Origin: Cryptomeria japonica
Lineage: Eukaryota; Streptophyta; Pinopsida; Cupressales; Cupressaceae
Direction: 5' to 3'
DNA length: 64,000 nt
Assembly (NCBI RefSeq): GCF_030272615.1
Contig: NC_081414.1
Coordinates: forward strand, 782,914,119-782,978,118
Under the pieces are notes generated by a model that was not told the DNA's origin, made no database searches, and saw only the letters and a list, made by a program, of their open reading frames with translations. Shown here in pieces: positions 11,692-22,528 of the stretch. The translations under genes were made by a program, and so were the position numbers. Each line of letters opens with the position of its first letter. Position 1 is the stretch's first letter.

Positions 11692-12455
11692 TGTTGGCAA
11701 ATGCACACTCCAATGAGAAGTTGAAGGTATTGTCATTGATGGCAACCTTATAATCATATGATACCGGTAGGTACCGGCACCGATAGACTCTAGACTGACA
11801 CCGAAGAGATTGATTACCGGTACCCTGGCTAACAAGAATTTTGTTTTAATTGTATTTTGTATTTAATTGTAAAATCTTTTGTAAGTCAACATGGCGAATT
11901 GTAATAAGACTCATATAAGTATGAGATCTTGTAGATCATTTAGTATAAGTAGAGATATGGAGGGATTATTGCAGACTTAATGTGGGAATTGTAAGGCAGA
12001 TTTTGGATAAGGGTTTATGATCATTGCAGAGCCTAAACGAGTACTAAACCTGGCATAGTAGATGCTGATCTGAAGCAGTACATGACATTGGATTTCTATA
12101 ATCCATTTTTGTAAGTTAGTGAGACTTCTTTTGTAACTGAGCAGTGAGGTCTAGGCACTTGGCCTTCCTGCATGTGTAGGCTCTTATTGTAACAGTAATA
12201 TTCTCTTATTGGCTAGTAGGCAAATATTGTGGGTCACAAATCCCACCAAGGTTTTCCCCACACCGGGTTTCCTCGTTAAAAATACTTTGTTATGGTGTGT
12301 CTTTCATGTTGTGGTTGTTGTTCTTATTTACTGCATTAATTTGGGTTTACCGGTACACTGTTTTGGAATTCTTTTCATTTAATAAGATAAGAAAATCCAT
12401 TAACCTATTAGATACTGATTCACCCCCCCTCTCAATATCTTTGGGAGTTCTAACA
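11692..12455 (+). repeat. 5' LTR of element A
   Basis: 764 bp from TGTTGGCAAATGCACAC to GAGTTCTAACA. Aligns along its length with 37641-38396 and with 50621-51413. It carries ACCGGTACC-like words near 11763-11823 and the C-rich tail GATTCACCCCCCCTCTCA near the end. This tail is shared with the LTRs of B, C, D and K. Confidence 0.85.
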
Positions 12456-12457
12456 AT

Positions 12458-12469
12458 TGGTATCAGAGC
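12458..12469 (+). other. Primer-binding site of element A
   Basis: TGGTATCAGAGC, the perfect initiator-Met tRNA complement, 3 bases inside the LTR end. This is the site used by most plant copia elements. Confidence 0.85.
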
Positions 12470-12526
12470 TTGGTCCTCTATTTTCAAAAGCCTAATAGCT
12501 TGAGGAAGATTCTGACACCGGTAGAG

Positions 12527-13225
12527 ATGGAATACTTCAGAAAGCAATTGGAAACAACTCTTTTAGACTATGATGCAGAAAAGGTGAAGAATATCAAACT
12601 TGAAGATGATCTAAAGGTTGCATAGGATATCATTCAAGGACTTCAAGAAAATCTCACTATTACAACGAATAAGAGAAGAGAACTTTGTGAGAAGATGCAG
12701 AATGATGATGATGAAAAGGAAACTCTTAATGATCTTTTAAATAAACTGAGACAAGAAAAACGTACAATGAAGAATAAGATGCAAGATATGACTATGAGAT
12801 TCTATAAAGACATTGAAGATATGAAGAAGAATGAAGATGACTTTGTTAGAAGACTAAATGATGCTGGAAATGAAAACACAAGACTCAGTAATGAAAATGA
12901 TATGTTGAAGACAGATTTGATGCATATACAAAATGACACAAACAAACTCATGAGACAGAAAGGAATCTTGGAGAATGAACTGGCTACTGCAAATCAACAC
13001 AAAGAGAAATCCAAGAAAAGTTCAGAAGAACTTGATGACATGCTGAAGAATCAGAAACCTAATGGAGATACAAATGGCCTTGGCTTTAAAGTTGGTGAAA
13101 GCTCTGGTACTGCAAACAATCATGATCATAGCAAACCAGTAAGACAACCTAATGCTTAAAAATTTAATGGGAAATGCTTTAACTATAACAAGTATGGTCA
13201 TAGAAAAAATTTAGTGTAGATCTAG
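12527..13225 (+). pseudogene. Element A ORF1, first part (coiled coil and first zinc knuckle)
   Basis: ATG at 12527 (MEYFRKQLETTLLDYDAEKV). One frame runs to about 13220 with a TAG near 12622 and a TAA at 13157. The product is highly charged and helical: long stretches of Glu/Lys/Asp with heptad-like Leu/Met spacing indicate a coiled coil over about 150 residues. It is followed by Asn-Gly-Leu-Gly-Phe and a Ser-rich segment, the same 'NTNGLGF' block found in C1 and C2 ORF1. After the TAA the frame continues with KCFNYNKYGHRKN, a zinc knuckle that has lost one Cys. The gene is cut at 13230 by element G and resumes at 21084. I infer a Gag-like, RNA-binding structural role. Confidence 0.75.
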
Positions 13226-13401
13226 AAAATTGTAGCGTCCTAAAATTGTGACACTTGCAATTTCGACCGCATTTGGGTCTTCATGATGGCGACACAACAC
13301 TGAACCTGAATGGAGACCCCGAAACTTGTCCACGACATCAAAAACTGCATTTTCTTGCACCCTAGCCTGATCCTCCTTGCACCCTGCTATCCTGGGAGGT
13401 G

Positions 13402-13490
13402 GGACCAGAGCACCCAGTGCCCTGGTCCTTTAGGGCCAGGGCACCCAGTGCCCTGGTCCCCCAAGACCATGGCGCCCGGCGCCCTGGTCC
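13402..13490. repeat. Palindromic GC-rich triple array in G's 5' LTR
   Basis: Three units of about 30 bp, each near-palindromic (GGACCAGxGCxCCCAGxGCC then CTGGTCC), so each can fold on itself. The matching array in the 3' LTR is at 20007-20095, also 89 bp. Several sites that are CG in the 3' copy are CA or TG here, as expected of decay at methylated CpG. Confidence 0.8.
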
Positions 13491-14095
13491 CTGGCCCTAT
13501 TTTGGGCCCGGTCTCTTTTGGGACCTCGGGTCTTTATGTTTGCAATTTGGAAAATAATCTTTCCTGGTCGGCCTAAGGTCGGAAAAATCAGTCTTTCAAC
13601 CCTAATTGGCAAGTATATAAACTACATTTCCTCTCCCATTTTGGGAGGAAGATGGAAAAAAGGTGAAAGCGATACTCAAACATTCAAGCATTCAAGCATT
13701 CAAGCATTCCTTCAAGCAATTGATCATTCTAAGTCTCCATTCAAGGCTAAGTGTTGCATTCAAGACAAGGATTCAACCATTGAAGAGGAGATCACATACA
13801 ACATACAACATACAACATACAACAACATCTACACCTTCGCATGTAAGAATACAAACATTCTTACAACAAGGTACTAGTAGTTGTTTTACATTACAATCAT
13901 TTACATTTACAGCATTTCTCATTTCTTGGTTAATTCCAAAACTGGGGTTTGACCTAAGGGCAAACCCCTAATCCCTAACCCCTCAATCGTCTTTTCTTTT
14001 CTGTGTGTAGGTTGCAGGTACGCGGCTGTAATTGAAGATCTGGAATCCTTGTGCAGAGACGAACATATCCCCCTTCGTTTTGTGGATTTTTCGGA

Positions 14096-14125
14096 GGACC
14101 GTGTGCACGCCGGGCGCCATCGTCC
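14096..14125 (+). promoter_or_regulatory. Hairpin copy 1 (LTR) of element G
   Basis: GGACCGT arm, GTGCAC in the loop, and TCGTCC-ending right arm. One of three plus-strand copies in LTR and leader (also 14896-14925 and 15518-15547), all exactly 30 nt; the 3' LTR repeats it at 20687-20716. The role is unknown, and a packaging or dimerisation signal is inferred. Confidence 0.6.
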
Positions 14126-14895
14126 CGTAAACTTTTGCTCAAATTTGCAGGACAGCGCCATCTCGACATTTTACTGCTAATTCTAGGTCCGTAGCTTCAT
14201 CCTATATCCCTATCTCAGTTTATAAGTGAATCTTTCTCACTTTCTATGCATTCCTAGCTTAATCATTCTATCTACATTCTTTACAAAAGAGGGTAGCCTT
14301 GCTATCTTAACCCTTGAAACTCATTTAGAATCCAATCTTGCATTGTGTGGGATTGGATCTTGTGGGTTTCAACCCCTCTTTTGAATGTAAAGTCTCCCCT
14401 AAGTGAAAACCGTCAACCCTAGTGACCTCCTTCCCCTCTCCTCGGAGTGGTGGAGGGAACACTTAGGGTTCGCTCGCGATTTTCCGCTTTACATTTTGGT
14501 GAACCCGACGTGAACATCCTTTCTGATTATTCATGGTTAGATTTGAAAATTGGATGCCTTGATTACATTTCCATGTTTGATCTTTTGCAAATTTTACAGG
14601 TTAATTGCATAAAAAACCCTAAATTTTCTTTTTAGCAATTGAGCTTGTGAAATGTTTAATTGTTAATGCTTGTTTCAGATCTACCCTTCTATTACAAATT
14701 GTCAATTCATATTTGTGCTTTAATTCTGAAAATTAAGTGGTTAAGTGTCAAAACCCTAATTTTTAAAAACCTCCTTGATTTAACCTTTGGCTGATAGTTT
14801 CACTGATCAAAACATCTCCAAATCAGCTGTAACTTTGGATTCCGCAACAAAATCATAATATCTTTCATCCCTGAAAATTTGGAAAAATGTTGCGA

Positions 14896-14925
14896 GGATC
14901 GTGTGCACCCCGAGCGCCATCATCC
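14896..14925 (+). promoter_or_regulatory. Hairpin copy 2 (leader) of element G
   Basis: GGATCGT left arm and ATCATCC right arm. Compared with copy 1, the fourth stem pair changes from C-G to T-A, so pairing is kept. GTGCAC is retained in the loop. Confidence 0.65.
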
Positions 14926-15517
14926 CCGACATTTTTTTCAAAATTTCGGGAGCTAGATCTTACTGTATTTTTCTGCTAAAATCCAGAATTTTGGCTGATT
15001 TTATCAATTATAACACTTTCAGAATTAAAGTCAAAGTTGGTCTAGTGATTGCTTGGATTAAGGCTTCTAATCATTCAAAAATTGTTGAAATTGAAATTTT
15101 GTGTCAAAATTGTGTTCTTACTGTCCTAAATCTAAAAAGTGTGTTGGCGTTCATTTGAAATTTCAATGTTTTATTCAAATTCTTGCAATTTGTGACTTTT
15201 GAAATTAAATGTTTAATTGCGACAACTTTGATTTCCGCTTTCAAAATTGAATTTTGCGTGAAATTGAGTCAACCTTTAAATTTCAAAACTTGCATTGCTT
15301 TTGGTATTCCATCTAAAATCATAAAATTCAAAATTTCAGTTTCCCTCTCTTTTTCAAAATTCAAATTTTGCATTTTTCAACAATCTTGGTAGGGTTCAAT
15401 TTTGAGATTGCAACTTTAATTTGGCCTATCTACAGATCGTGAAATCACTCAATTTTTTCAGATTAGTTTTAAAATCATCATAACTGTCATCCTTGCAAAT
15501 TTCGAAAAAAGTTGCGA

Positions 15518-15547
15518 GGACCGTGTGCACTCCGAGCGCCACGGTCC
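15518..15547 (+). promoter_or_regulatory. Hairpin copy 3 (leader) of element G
   Basis: GGACCGT and ACGGTCC are perfect complements, giving a 7-bp stem with a 16-nt loop that contains the palindrome GTGCAC. It lies just over 100 nt upstream of the Gag-protease frame. Confidence 0.7.
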
Positions 15548-15633
15548 CTGACATTTGTTTCTGAAATTTCGGGAGATTGTCGTGATTGCATTTAACAGCT
15601 TAAATCTAGGAGATTGGTTGATTTTATTGAAAT

Positions 15634-18600
15634 TTGCTACCTCTAAATTCAAAATTTTCTCTCTCTCTTTGGTGCATGAGTTTTACAACAATAAGCCCTA
15701 CTTACACTATTCCCGTTAGACGAAGCCGTAGAATTAAGTCTTTCCAAGGTTTAATTACCAAGGAGATGGAACCTAATTTGAATGGCCTTTTTAACGAGGA
15801 CATGGGTAATTCCTCTAATCCTCTTAATGACGAAGAAGCTCTCCATGAGGTTTCTGAAGAACAACTTTCAAAATTGGATAACCAATTTGACAATTTTCGA
15901 CAATGGATGTCTCAAGAATACCCCAATAGTCAAGCTCTTCCTTTAATTGAGGGTCTAAAACGTATGGTTCAAAGTGATAAGAATGGAATTGATATTTTGC
16001 GTGGTATTGCACACATTGTGGATTCGAATGTGATGCCTATAAAGAGTTGTGCCGAAACTTTAGGTTATACACAACCTCCCACTCAAGTCAATCATTCTGT
16101 TCCTTTGACAACTTCTATTGCTAGTATACCTACCTTTACATCAAACATAATGACTACTTCTATACAAGATATTCCGCCTATGATTACCAGTCATGGGGGC
16201 AATCCTTCCTCTTCAATTAACCCTCTTCCTTCCTTCAATCCGACTTCTTCATTCATTCCTTCAATGAGTGTTCCTATTACATCTCCACAAATGAACATGA
16301 CGCAAGGGGGAAATTCATTCAACCATTCCATTCCTCCTTGTAGTGTTCCTCTTTTCCAATCCTCTCCTATGACTAACTATCATAGTGTCCCGCCACCTTA
16401 CTCTTTACCTTCTTTCAATAACATAACACCTCCATCTCAATCTAACACATCTAATATGAATTCTTTGATTGAAGCGACCATTAACAATCTTGCACAAACA
16501 GTCTCTTCTTTACAGCAAAAAATTGCCTCTATGAATCAATCTAAGTTTAGTGTGCCCACATTTGATGTTGCAAGCCCACTTTCTCTTGACATTGTTTGAG
16601 CTATCCCTCCTAAACATGTTGAAATCCCGCATTTGGAGCTTTATAATGGTAAAGGTGATCCTCTAACACATGTTAAGACTTTTCAAACAATATGTACCGA
16701 TTTTGCTTATGACCAAAGGTTGCTTGCAAAACTATTTACTAGAACATTAAGAGATAAAGCCCTACAATGGTATTGCTCATTGCCTTCTTATTCTATTACT
16801 TCTTTCGAACAACTTGCAAATGCTTTCATTCAACAATTTCAAAACAATATAAGTCCTAAAGTTACTTTGATTGATTTAATGCATTGTAAACAAGGTGTTA
16901 AAGAAAAAGTGACTGATTTCATTGGTAGATATAAGCATTTGTATGCTCAAATTTCTTTTCCAGTACCTGACAATGATATTCAAAGAATCTTTATTTCTAA
17001 TTTACAAAAAGACATTAGAGAAAAACTTTTGTTTTTTGAGTTTACTTCTTTCCAATAGTTGTGTGCGACTCTTCACAATTATCAACTGACTGTGAGTCAA
17101 ATGGAACAATCACATCCTATGGCTCCGAGTGATAAGGGTGATAGTAGTCAACAACCATTTGGGAAGTTTAAACCAAACAGAGAGTCCATTAAATTCAATG
17201 AAAACATCATCAACAACAATGTGAATTCAGCATTAGGTGTGCCTCCTATTTCTAAGTTTTTGAAGAAAGAAAGAAAGTTTCCTCCTTTGAATGAATCATT
17301 GCATAGTATTATAAATAAGTTATTGGAACAAAATGTGCTTACTCTCCCTCCTATAAAGCAAATAGATCCTTCAAAGATTAATTCACCCTATTTTGATAAC
17401 AAATCTTTTTGTCAATTTCATCGTCAACCTGGGCATGATACTGAAAAATGTTTTGCTTTAAAGGGTAAAATTCAAGATTTGATTGATAATAATACTATCT
17501 CTATTTCGGGAGTGAATGATAAAGGCAATACATTTGTAGCTCCTCCTAACCAAAATCTTTAGATTTTTACTGATCCATTACCTTCTCATACCTCTAATGC
17601 GATTGAGGCTAATGATTCTTCTTTCTCATCTGATGGTCTTGTGTCTATGACTCCGAATGTGATTAACTTTGTAGAGCAGCAAGAAAACCCTAAAGAACCT
17701 TCCATCACATTTGATTCTAGTGAAACTATCAGGGCACGTGATGGTCCTTTATATATAGTTGCAAAAGTCAAGAATACACCTTGCCGTGGAGTGCTTATTG
17801 ATCCTTCGTGCATGGTTAATGTTATTACTGAGGAATTTCTTTTTACTTTGCAATTAAATCAAGTGGTCTATGACAAAATAGATGTGATTGTGAAATTATT
17901 TGATGCATTTTCTTCTCCTGCAATTGGTTCTATTACATTACCTATTGAGGTCCATAACAAATCCCTTGATGTGAACTTTGCTATTATTCCTTCTTCCGAA
18001 CAATTTCATGTGAAGCTTGGCTATCCTTGGCTATCTTCCATGAAAGCTATTGCTTCTCCTATTCATAAATGTTTGAAATTTCCCCATAATGGTGAAGTTG
18101 TTACTATCAATCATTGTCTCTTTAAACCAGCTAAAAGAACCTCTAGCATTCCTATTGATTATTCTTGGCCTAAACGATTCCAATCTCTTCCTCCGCGAAG
18201 TGATCATCTTTTCAAATCTTATCAAAAGTGGAAAATAGATATGATCCTATCTCTAAGTGAACCTAGAACACCCAAACTTGATATTCCTATCGTTCTTGAG
18301 AAGGAAGTTCTTCCTTTGAAAGATAAAACTAATGTCTTTCCTTAAGAAGATTCCCAACCCATCCCTATGGATGTGACTATGTCTATGCCTAATAAACTTC
18401 CTAAAAGTAGACCTATAACTCCTCGTCATGATGGACTTGGTCTCCTTCCTAAACCAAATGTGCCTCCTTTATACGGAGCAGTTCCTCCTCCTTCCTTTTA
18501 TAGAGAGAAGAGACCTTCCTCTTCTCCTATTATCCAGCCTAAGAGACCACAACCTAAACACCCAAGTGATAAGGATGAGAACATTCCTCCTCCTCAATCT

Positions 18601-19056
18601 TCTCCACTTCCTACTAAGACTAGACGAAACCATTCTGCACGTGAACACTGATGAAAGCGTCGTCTTAGAGCTTAGGCAGCTGCTTCTCAAACTTTGCAAT
18701 CCCCAAAAACACCTTCAACAAGCATTATTCCATTTTCTCCAAAATCTCCTAAACATAAGATGCATGATGGTCTTGATCCTGTGCGAGTTAAAGACCCTAT
18801 TTTTATAAATCTTGATAATGATATAGATGAAAATGTTATTCATGATGAAAATGTTACTCCTCTTGCTTCTGATAGTAAATATGAACTTGTTGATGTTGAT
18901 AACCATTTATCTAACGAATTTTCTAAAGCACTTATCCTAGCTCCTAGACAAGAACAACGTGGCTTGGAACATGAACATAGCCCTTGTTTGGATCTTGTGA
19001 TAGCTCCATCTGCTGTGTTGGATGTTCCTCCTCTAGCGTGTTCCCTGCCTTCCTAA
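15634..19056 (+). pseudogene. Gag-protease polyprotein of element G
   Basis: A single reading frame of about 1,140 codons is interrupted only by in-frame stops (at 16597, 17056, 17560, 18343, 18649, 18652 and one nearby TAG). Order: Ser/Pro/Thr-rich N-terminus; gypsy capsid domain at 16633-17058 (YNGKGDPLTHVKTF, then FTRTLRDKALQWYCSLP and FEQLANAFIQQFQ); knuckle-like FCQFHRQPGHDTEKC near 17406; retropepsin-like segment near 17745-17960 (VLIDPSCMVNVI; the D-S/T-G triplet is D-P-S); and a basic Pro-rich tail near 18367-18720. The frame ends at 19056 with no RT following. The first Met is weak, since the frame is open upstream. It was probably functional until recently, because stops rather than frameshifts broke it. 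Confidence 0.85.
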
Positions 19057-19835
19057 AACATTGATCAGCAAGATCGGGGGCTAGATGACATGCTAGACTA
19101 GTTTCATTAGCATAGCAGACTCTCTCCTCCTTTCTTTTGTTACTTCTTCTATGTGTTATTCTCATTCTTCTATTTGTTGTCCTTAGTGTTGTCTACTTGA
19201 GGATGATGCAAAGCATTGCGACCTCTTTTGGTCTCTCTCATGTTGACTCAAAAGACACATGTGTTCCCTTCTTCTAGGTGACCTTCCTTGATTGGGGAAT
19301 GAAGAACAATTATGCATATACACATGAATTATCATATAGCATACTGACCCCGAGGAAAGCAAAGTCACCTCGTGCTTTGTGTTTTGTGTCTATTATCTTT
19401 GGGTTTATCTCACACTTGGGGGCTAAATCTTTGTGATAACGTGCTCCTTTCCCTTCTCATTTCTTGTTTGTCTCACTACCTTAAAGCAATCACCCCCATT
19501 GAGGCGTGTGCGATCGCTTTAACATAGGGGGGCATACACCCCGTCTATCCCTTCAGGATACTTGAAAATTTCTTGGCGAACTTAGCTTTGCCTTGAAAAT
19601 TTTTGGTATTTCTCTTGCATGACTCATAGTGAGGGAACCTTACTATTGACAGTCATGGTTCTCCCTCGTGGTCTTCCCTTTTTACTTTGTCAATCGAAGT
19701 CATAAGATCCTTAGTCCACTGGGGGCTTGGTGTGTCTTGCCTCCTTGACGTGGTGAAAGTCTTTCAATGTTGTTTCCTTGTACTTTACCGGAAGTATGAG
19801 CGTACGCTTATACTCCCGCTAAAGTGGGGGCTAAA
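19057..19835 (+). other. 3' untranslated region and polypurine tract of G
   Basis: Non-coding. The polypurine tract AAAGTGGGGGCTAAA at 19821-19835 abuts the 3' LTR. An internal near-copy, CACTTGGGGGCTAAAT, lies at 19413-19428 and could be a second initiation site. No ORF of pol type is present, which confirms the absence of polymerase in G. Confidence 0.7.
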
Positions 19836-21083
19836 TGTAGCATCCTAAAATTGTGACACTTGCAATTTCAATCGCATTTGGGTCTTCACGATGGCGATGC
19901 AACACTGAACCTGAATGGAGACCCCGAAACTTGTCCACGACATCAAAAACTGCATTTTCTTGCACCCTGGCCTGATCTTCCTTGCACCCTGCTGTCCCGG
20001 GAGGTGGGACCAGAGCGCCCAGCACCCTAGTCCTTCAGGACTAGGGCGCCCAGCGCCCTGGTCCCCCAGGACCATGGCGCCCAACGCCCTGGTCCCTGGC
20101 CCTATTTTGGGCCCGGTCTCTTTTGGGACCTCGGGTCTTTATGTTTGCAATTTGGAAAATAATCTTTCCTGGTCGGCCTAAGGTCAGAAAAATCAGTCTT
20201 TCAACCCTAATTGGCAAGTATATAAACTAAATTTCCTCTCCCATTTTGGGAGGAAGATGGAAAAAAGGCGAAAGCGATACTCAAACATTCAAGCATTCAA
20301 GCATTCAAGCATTCCTTCAAGCAATTGATCATTCTAAGTCTCCATTCAAGGCTAAGTGTTGCATTCAAGACAAGGATTCAACCATTGAAGAGGAGATCAC
20401 ATACAACATACAACAACATCTACACCTTCGCATGTAAGAATACAAACATTCTTACAACAAGGTACTAGTAGTTGTTTTACATTACAATCATTTACATTTA
20501 CAACATTTCTCATTTCTTGGTTAATTCCAAAACCGGGGTTTGACCTAAGGGAAAACCCCTAATCCCTAACCCCCCAATCGTCTTTTCTTTTCTGTGTGTA
20601 GGTTGCAGGTACGCGGCTGTAATTGAAGATCTGGAATCCTTGTGCAGAGACGAACAGATCCCCCTTTGTTTTGCGGATTTTTCGGAGGACCGTGTGCACG
20701 CCGGGCGCCATCGTCCCATCAACTTTCGCTCAAATTTGCAGGATAGCGTCGTCTCGACATTTTACTGCTAATTCCGGGTCTGCAGCTTCATCCTATATCC
20801 CTATCTCATTTTATAAGTGAATCTTTCTCACTTTCTATGCATTCCTAGCTTAATCATTCTATCTACATTCTTTACAAAAGAGGGTAGCCTTGCTGTCTTA
20901 ACCCTTGAAACTCATTTAGAATCCAATCTTGCATTGTGTGGGATTGGATCTTGTGGGTTTCAACCCCTCTTTTGAATGTAAAGTCTCCCCTAAGTGAAAA
21001 CCATCAACCCTAATGACCTCCTTCCCCTCTCCTCGGAGTGGTGGAGGGAACACTTAGGGTTCGCTGCAATTTTCCACTTTACA
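19836..21083 (+). repeat. 3' LTR of element G
   Basis: 1,248 bp starting TGTAGCATCC and ending CCACTTTACA. Holds the palindromic array at 20007-20095 and a hairpin copy at 20687-20716. It is shorter than the 5' LTR mainly because it has fewer CATACAA units near 20400. Confidence 0.9.
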
Positions 21084-21531
21084 AAACTATCAAAATAATA
21101 ATGCACCCACCGGTCAATGTTCTAAATTCAGCAAAGTTGGTCATAACTCAGAAAACTAGAGAATGAATGTAAGATGTTATATTTGTGGAAGATTTGGACA
21201 CTTATCTAATCCATGCAGAACACATACTGGCATAGGTTATAGGAAAGCTATTCAGAAAAACAATGTGACTTGTTATGCTTGTAACAGGATTGGATATATT
21301 GCAAAATTCTATAGAAGTAAGACATCACCGACAAATAACAAAGGACCCAACTTGAAAGGTAAAGAAAAGGTTGATGAAGTAAAGAAAGAATTTTCAAAGC
21401 AATGGATCAGAAAGTCAGATCAGAATGTTGATGGGAATACTCCTCCACTGACAGAACAGAGTATCACTCCACCGATAGGAGATTCTTCATCTAACGGAAG
21501 AAAATCCTTTGGGGGTATGGCAATAAATTGA
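21084..21531 (+). pseudogene. Element A ORF1, second part (zinc knuckles)
   Basis: Continuation of A's ORF1 after G. Degenerate second knuckle (CSKFSKVGHNSEN) near 21117, intact third knuckle CYICGRFGHLSNPC near 21175-21216, and fourth CYACNRIGYIAKFY near 21271, which lacks His and Cys. The tail is Lys-rich (KGKEKVDEVKKEFSKQW) and ends Ser/Gly-rich at 21531. The four-knuckle order with a basic tail copies C1 ORF1. Nucleic-acid binding, probably to element RNA, is inferred. Confidence 0.75.
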
Positions 21532-21800
21532 AAAATATGCTAGTTTACCCTTGGTTGATGGTGAGAAATTGAATTACTTCCTTACCGATAGATGAGTTAA
21601 GTTTTTACTTAACCGACAGGCATTAAATGTGTCAGTTGAAGGAAATAACATTATAAAGAAAGTGTTTTGGCTCTTTTTCCCATTCATCGAGAATTCAAAT
21701 CTCCTGAGAGCACGAAAACCCCGAGTGAAGGAATCCTTAGTGAAAAGTAAAGTAGTTATCAAAGCACTCATCCTAAGGGCAGAGTAAGGTATTTATAACT

Positions 21801-22528
21801 ATGGCTTCTTCATCTGCACCTGAATTTATTGTAAACCCTACTATGATTGAAGTTATCAAGCACCCTAGACCCATGTTCAAACTTATTCCCAAAATTGCGA
21901 AGAAAGATAATACCCTAGGAGCATTTTTGAAAATACCTAAGGGAGTAGTTTATGCATAGGATCCTAGAATATATATACATTGTCATATTGAGGAACTAGG
22001 AGATGATGAAATTAAGAACATGTATAGGACTGTAATTTGTGATGAAATTAGTAATGTTAAACCGAAACACAAGGTAGTAGAAACCCTAGGTTTTGTGGAC
22101 ATTCTTAGCATCCCTGATTTTCCTAAAGATGTGATAAGATAGTCCTGAGCAGAGTCCATGGTGAATTCTTTTGGTTGGATTCCATCCATAAGATCACTAA
22201 AGAAATAGTTAGGGCAGTGACAAGCTTACCCACCACTGATAGCAGACCTAATAGAACTAAGAAGGTTCCAAATGACACTGTGATGACCCTAACCGATGCA
22301 ACATTTGACAATAGATACCTAAGAGTCAATGATGTAAAGGACATCAATGTTAGATTTGTCAGTATGATTCTTGGTTATAAGGCTACACATGCAAATAGAC
22401 TAAACTCAATATCCAGCTTATGTATTAAAAGTGCATATGACATGGTGAATGATAATGGAAGAATTGATGTATGTGAAAGGCTTAAAGATGAACTGATAGA
22501 CAACTTGAAGAAAATCAAAGGTGATAAG
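21801..22528 (+). pseudogene. Element A ORF2, N-terminal part
   Basis: ATG at 21801 (MASSSAPEFIVNPTMIEV), comparable to MASASHTSSS in C1 and MAFASHASSS in C2. A TAG near 21957 and a one-base frameshift near 22140 break it. After the shift VLSRVHGEFF, SIHKITKEIVRAVTSLP, VRFVSMILGYKATHANRLNSIS and LKDELIDNLKKIK match the C-family ORF2 domain (IILSRVHGD, DIMPQAIHAVTNF, YACMVIGY-TFSASRINSVS, LLLNLKVIK). Element D interrupts it at 22529. The function is unknown and I recognise no named family. Confidence 0.7.

Larger units (their letters stand above)
13231..14493 (+). repeat. 5' LTR of element G
   Basis: 1,263 bp from TGTAGCGTCCTAAAATTGTG to CCGCTTTACA, matching 19836-21083 throughout. Internal features are the palindromic array at 13402-13490, a (TTCAAGCA)n run near 13680-13718, a (CATACAA)n run near 13797-13825 that is longer than in the 3' copy, and a hairpin copy at 14096-14125. 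The short open frame at 13310-13576 also occurs in the other LTR, but only because the LTRs are copies. Confidence 0.9.
14494..15633 (+). other. Primer site and leader of element G
   Basis: Begins right after the LTR with TTTTGGTGAACCCGACGTG (candidate primer site 14497-14512; I cannot assign the tRNA). The rest, about 1.1 kb, is AT-rich and non-coding up to the Gag frame, and holds hairpin copies at 14896-14925 and 15518-15547. The flanks of these copies (AAATTT..AAAAATGT on the left, ACATTTTTTT..AAATTT on the right) are also largely complementary, lengthening the stem. Confidence 0.7.
13231..21083 (+). mobile_element. Element G: pol-less Ty3/gypsy-type element
   Basis: 5' LTR 13231-14493, 3' LTR 19836-21083, flanked by AAAAT (13226-13230) and AAACT (21084-21088), a target-site duplication with one change. 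The internal region of about 5.3 kb holds one long decayed ORF (Gag, protease-like, Pro-rich tail) and no RT, RNase H or integrase. It sits in the zinc-knuckle region of A's ORF1. Features unique to it are a 30-nt hairpin repeated in LTR and leader, and a palindromic GC-rich array in the LTR. It must depend on another element for reverse transcription. Confidence 0.85.

Noticed and set aside
13310-13576. 88-residue frame present twice (also 19915-20181)
   Set aside because: It lies inside the two LTRs of G, so its conservation follows from LTR identity. It is Pro/Gly-rich over the palindromic array and has no protein family features.
21163-21531. Independent host zinc-knuckle protein
   Set aside because: It continues the interrupted ORF1 of A across element G, with the same knuckle order as C1 and C2.
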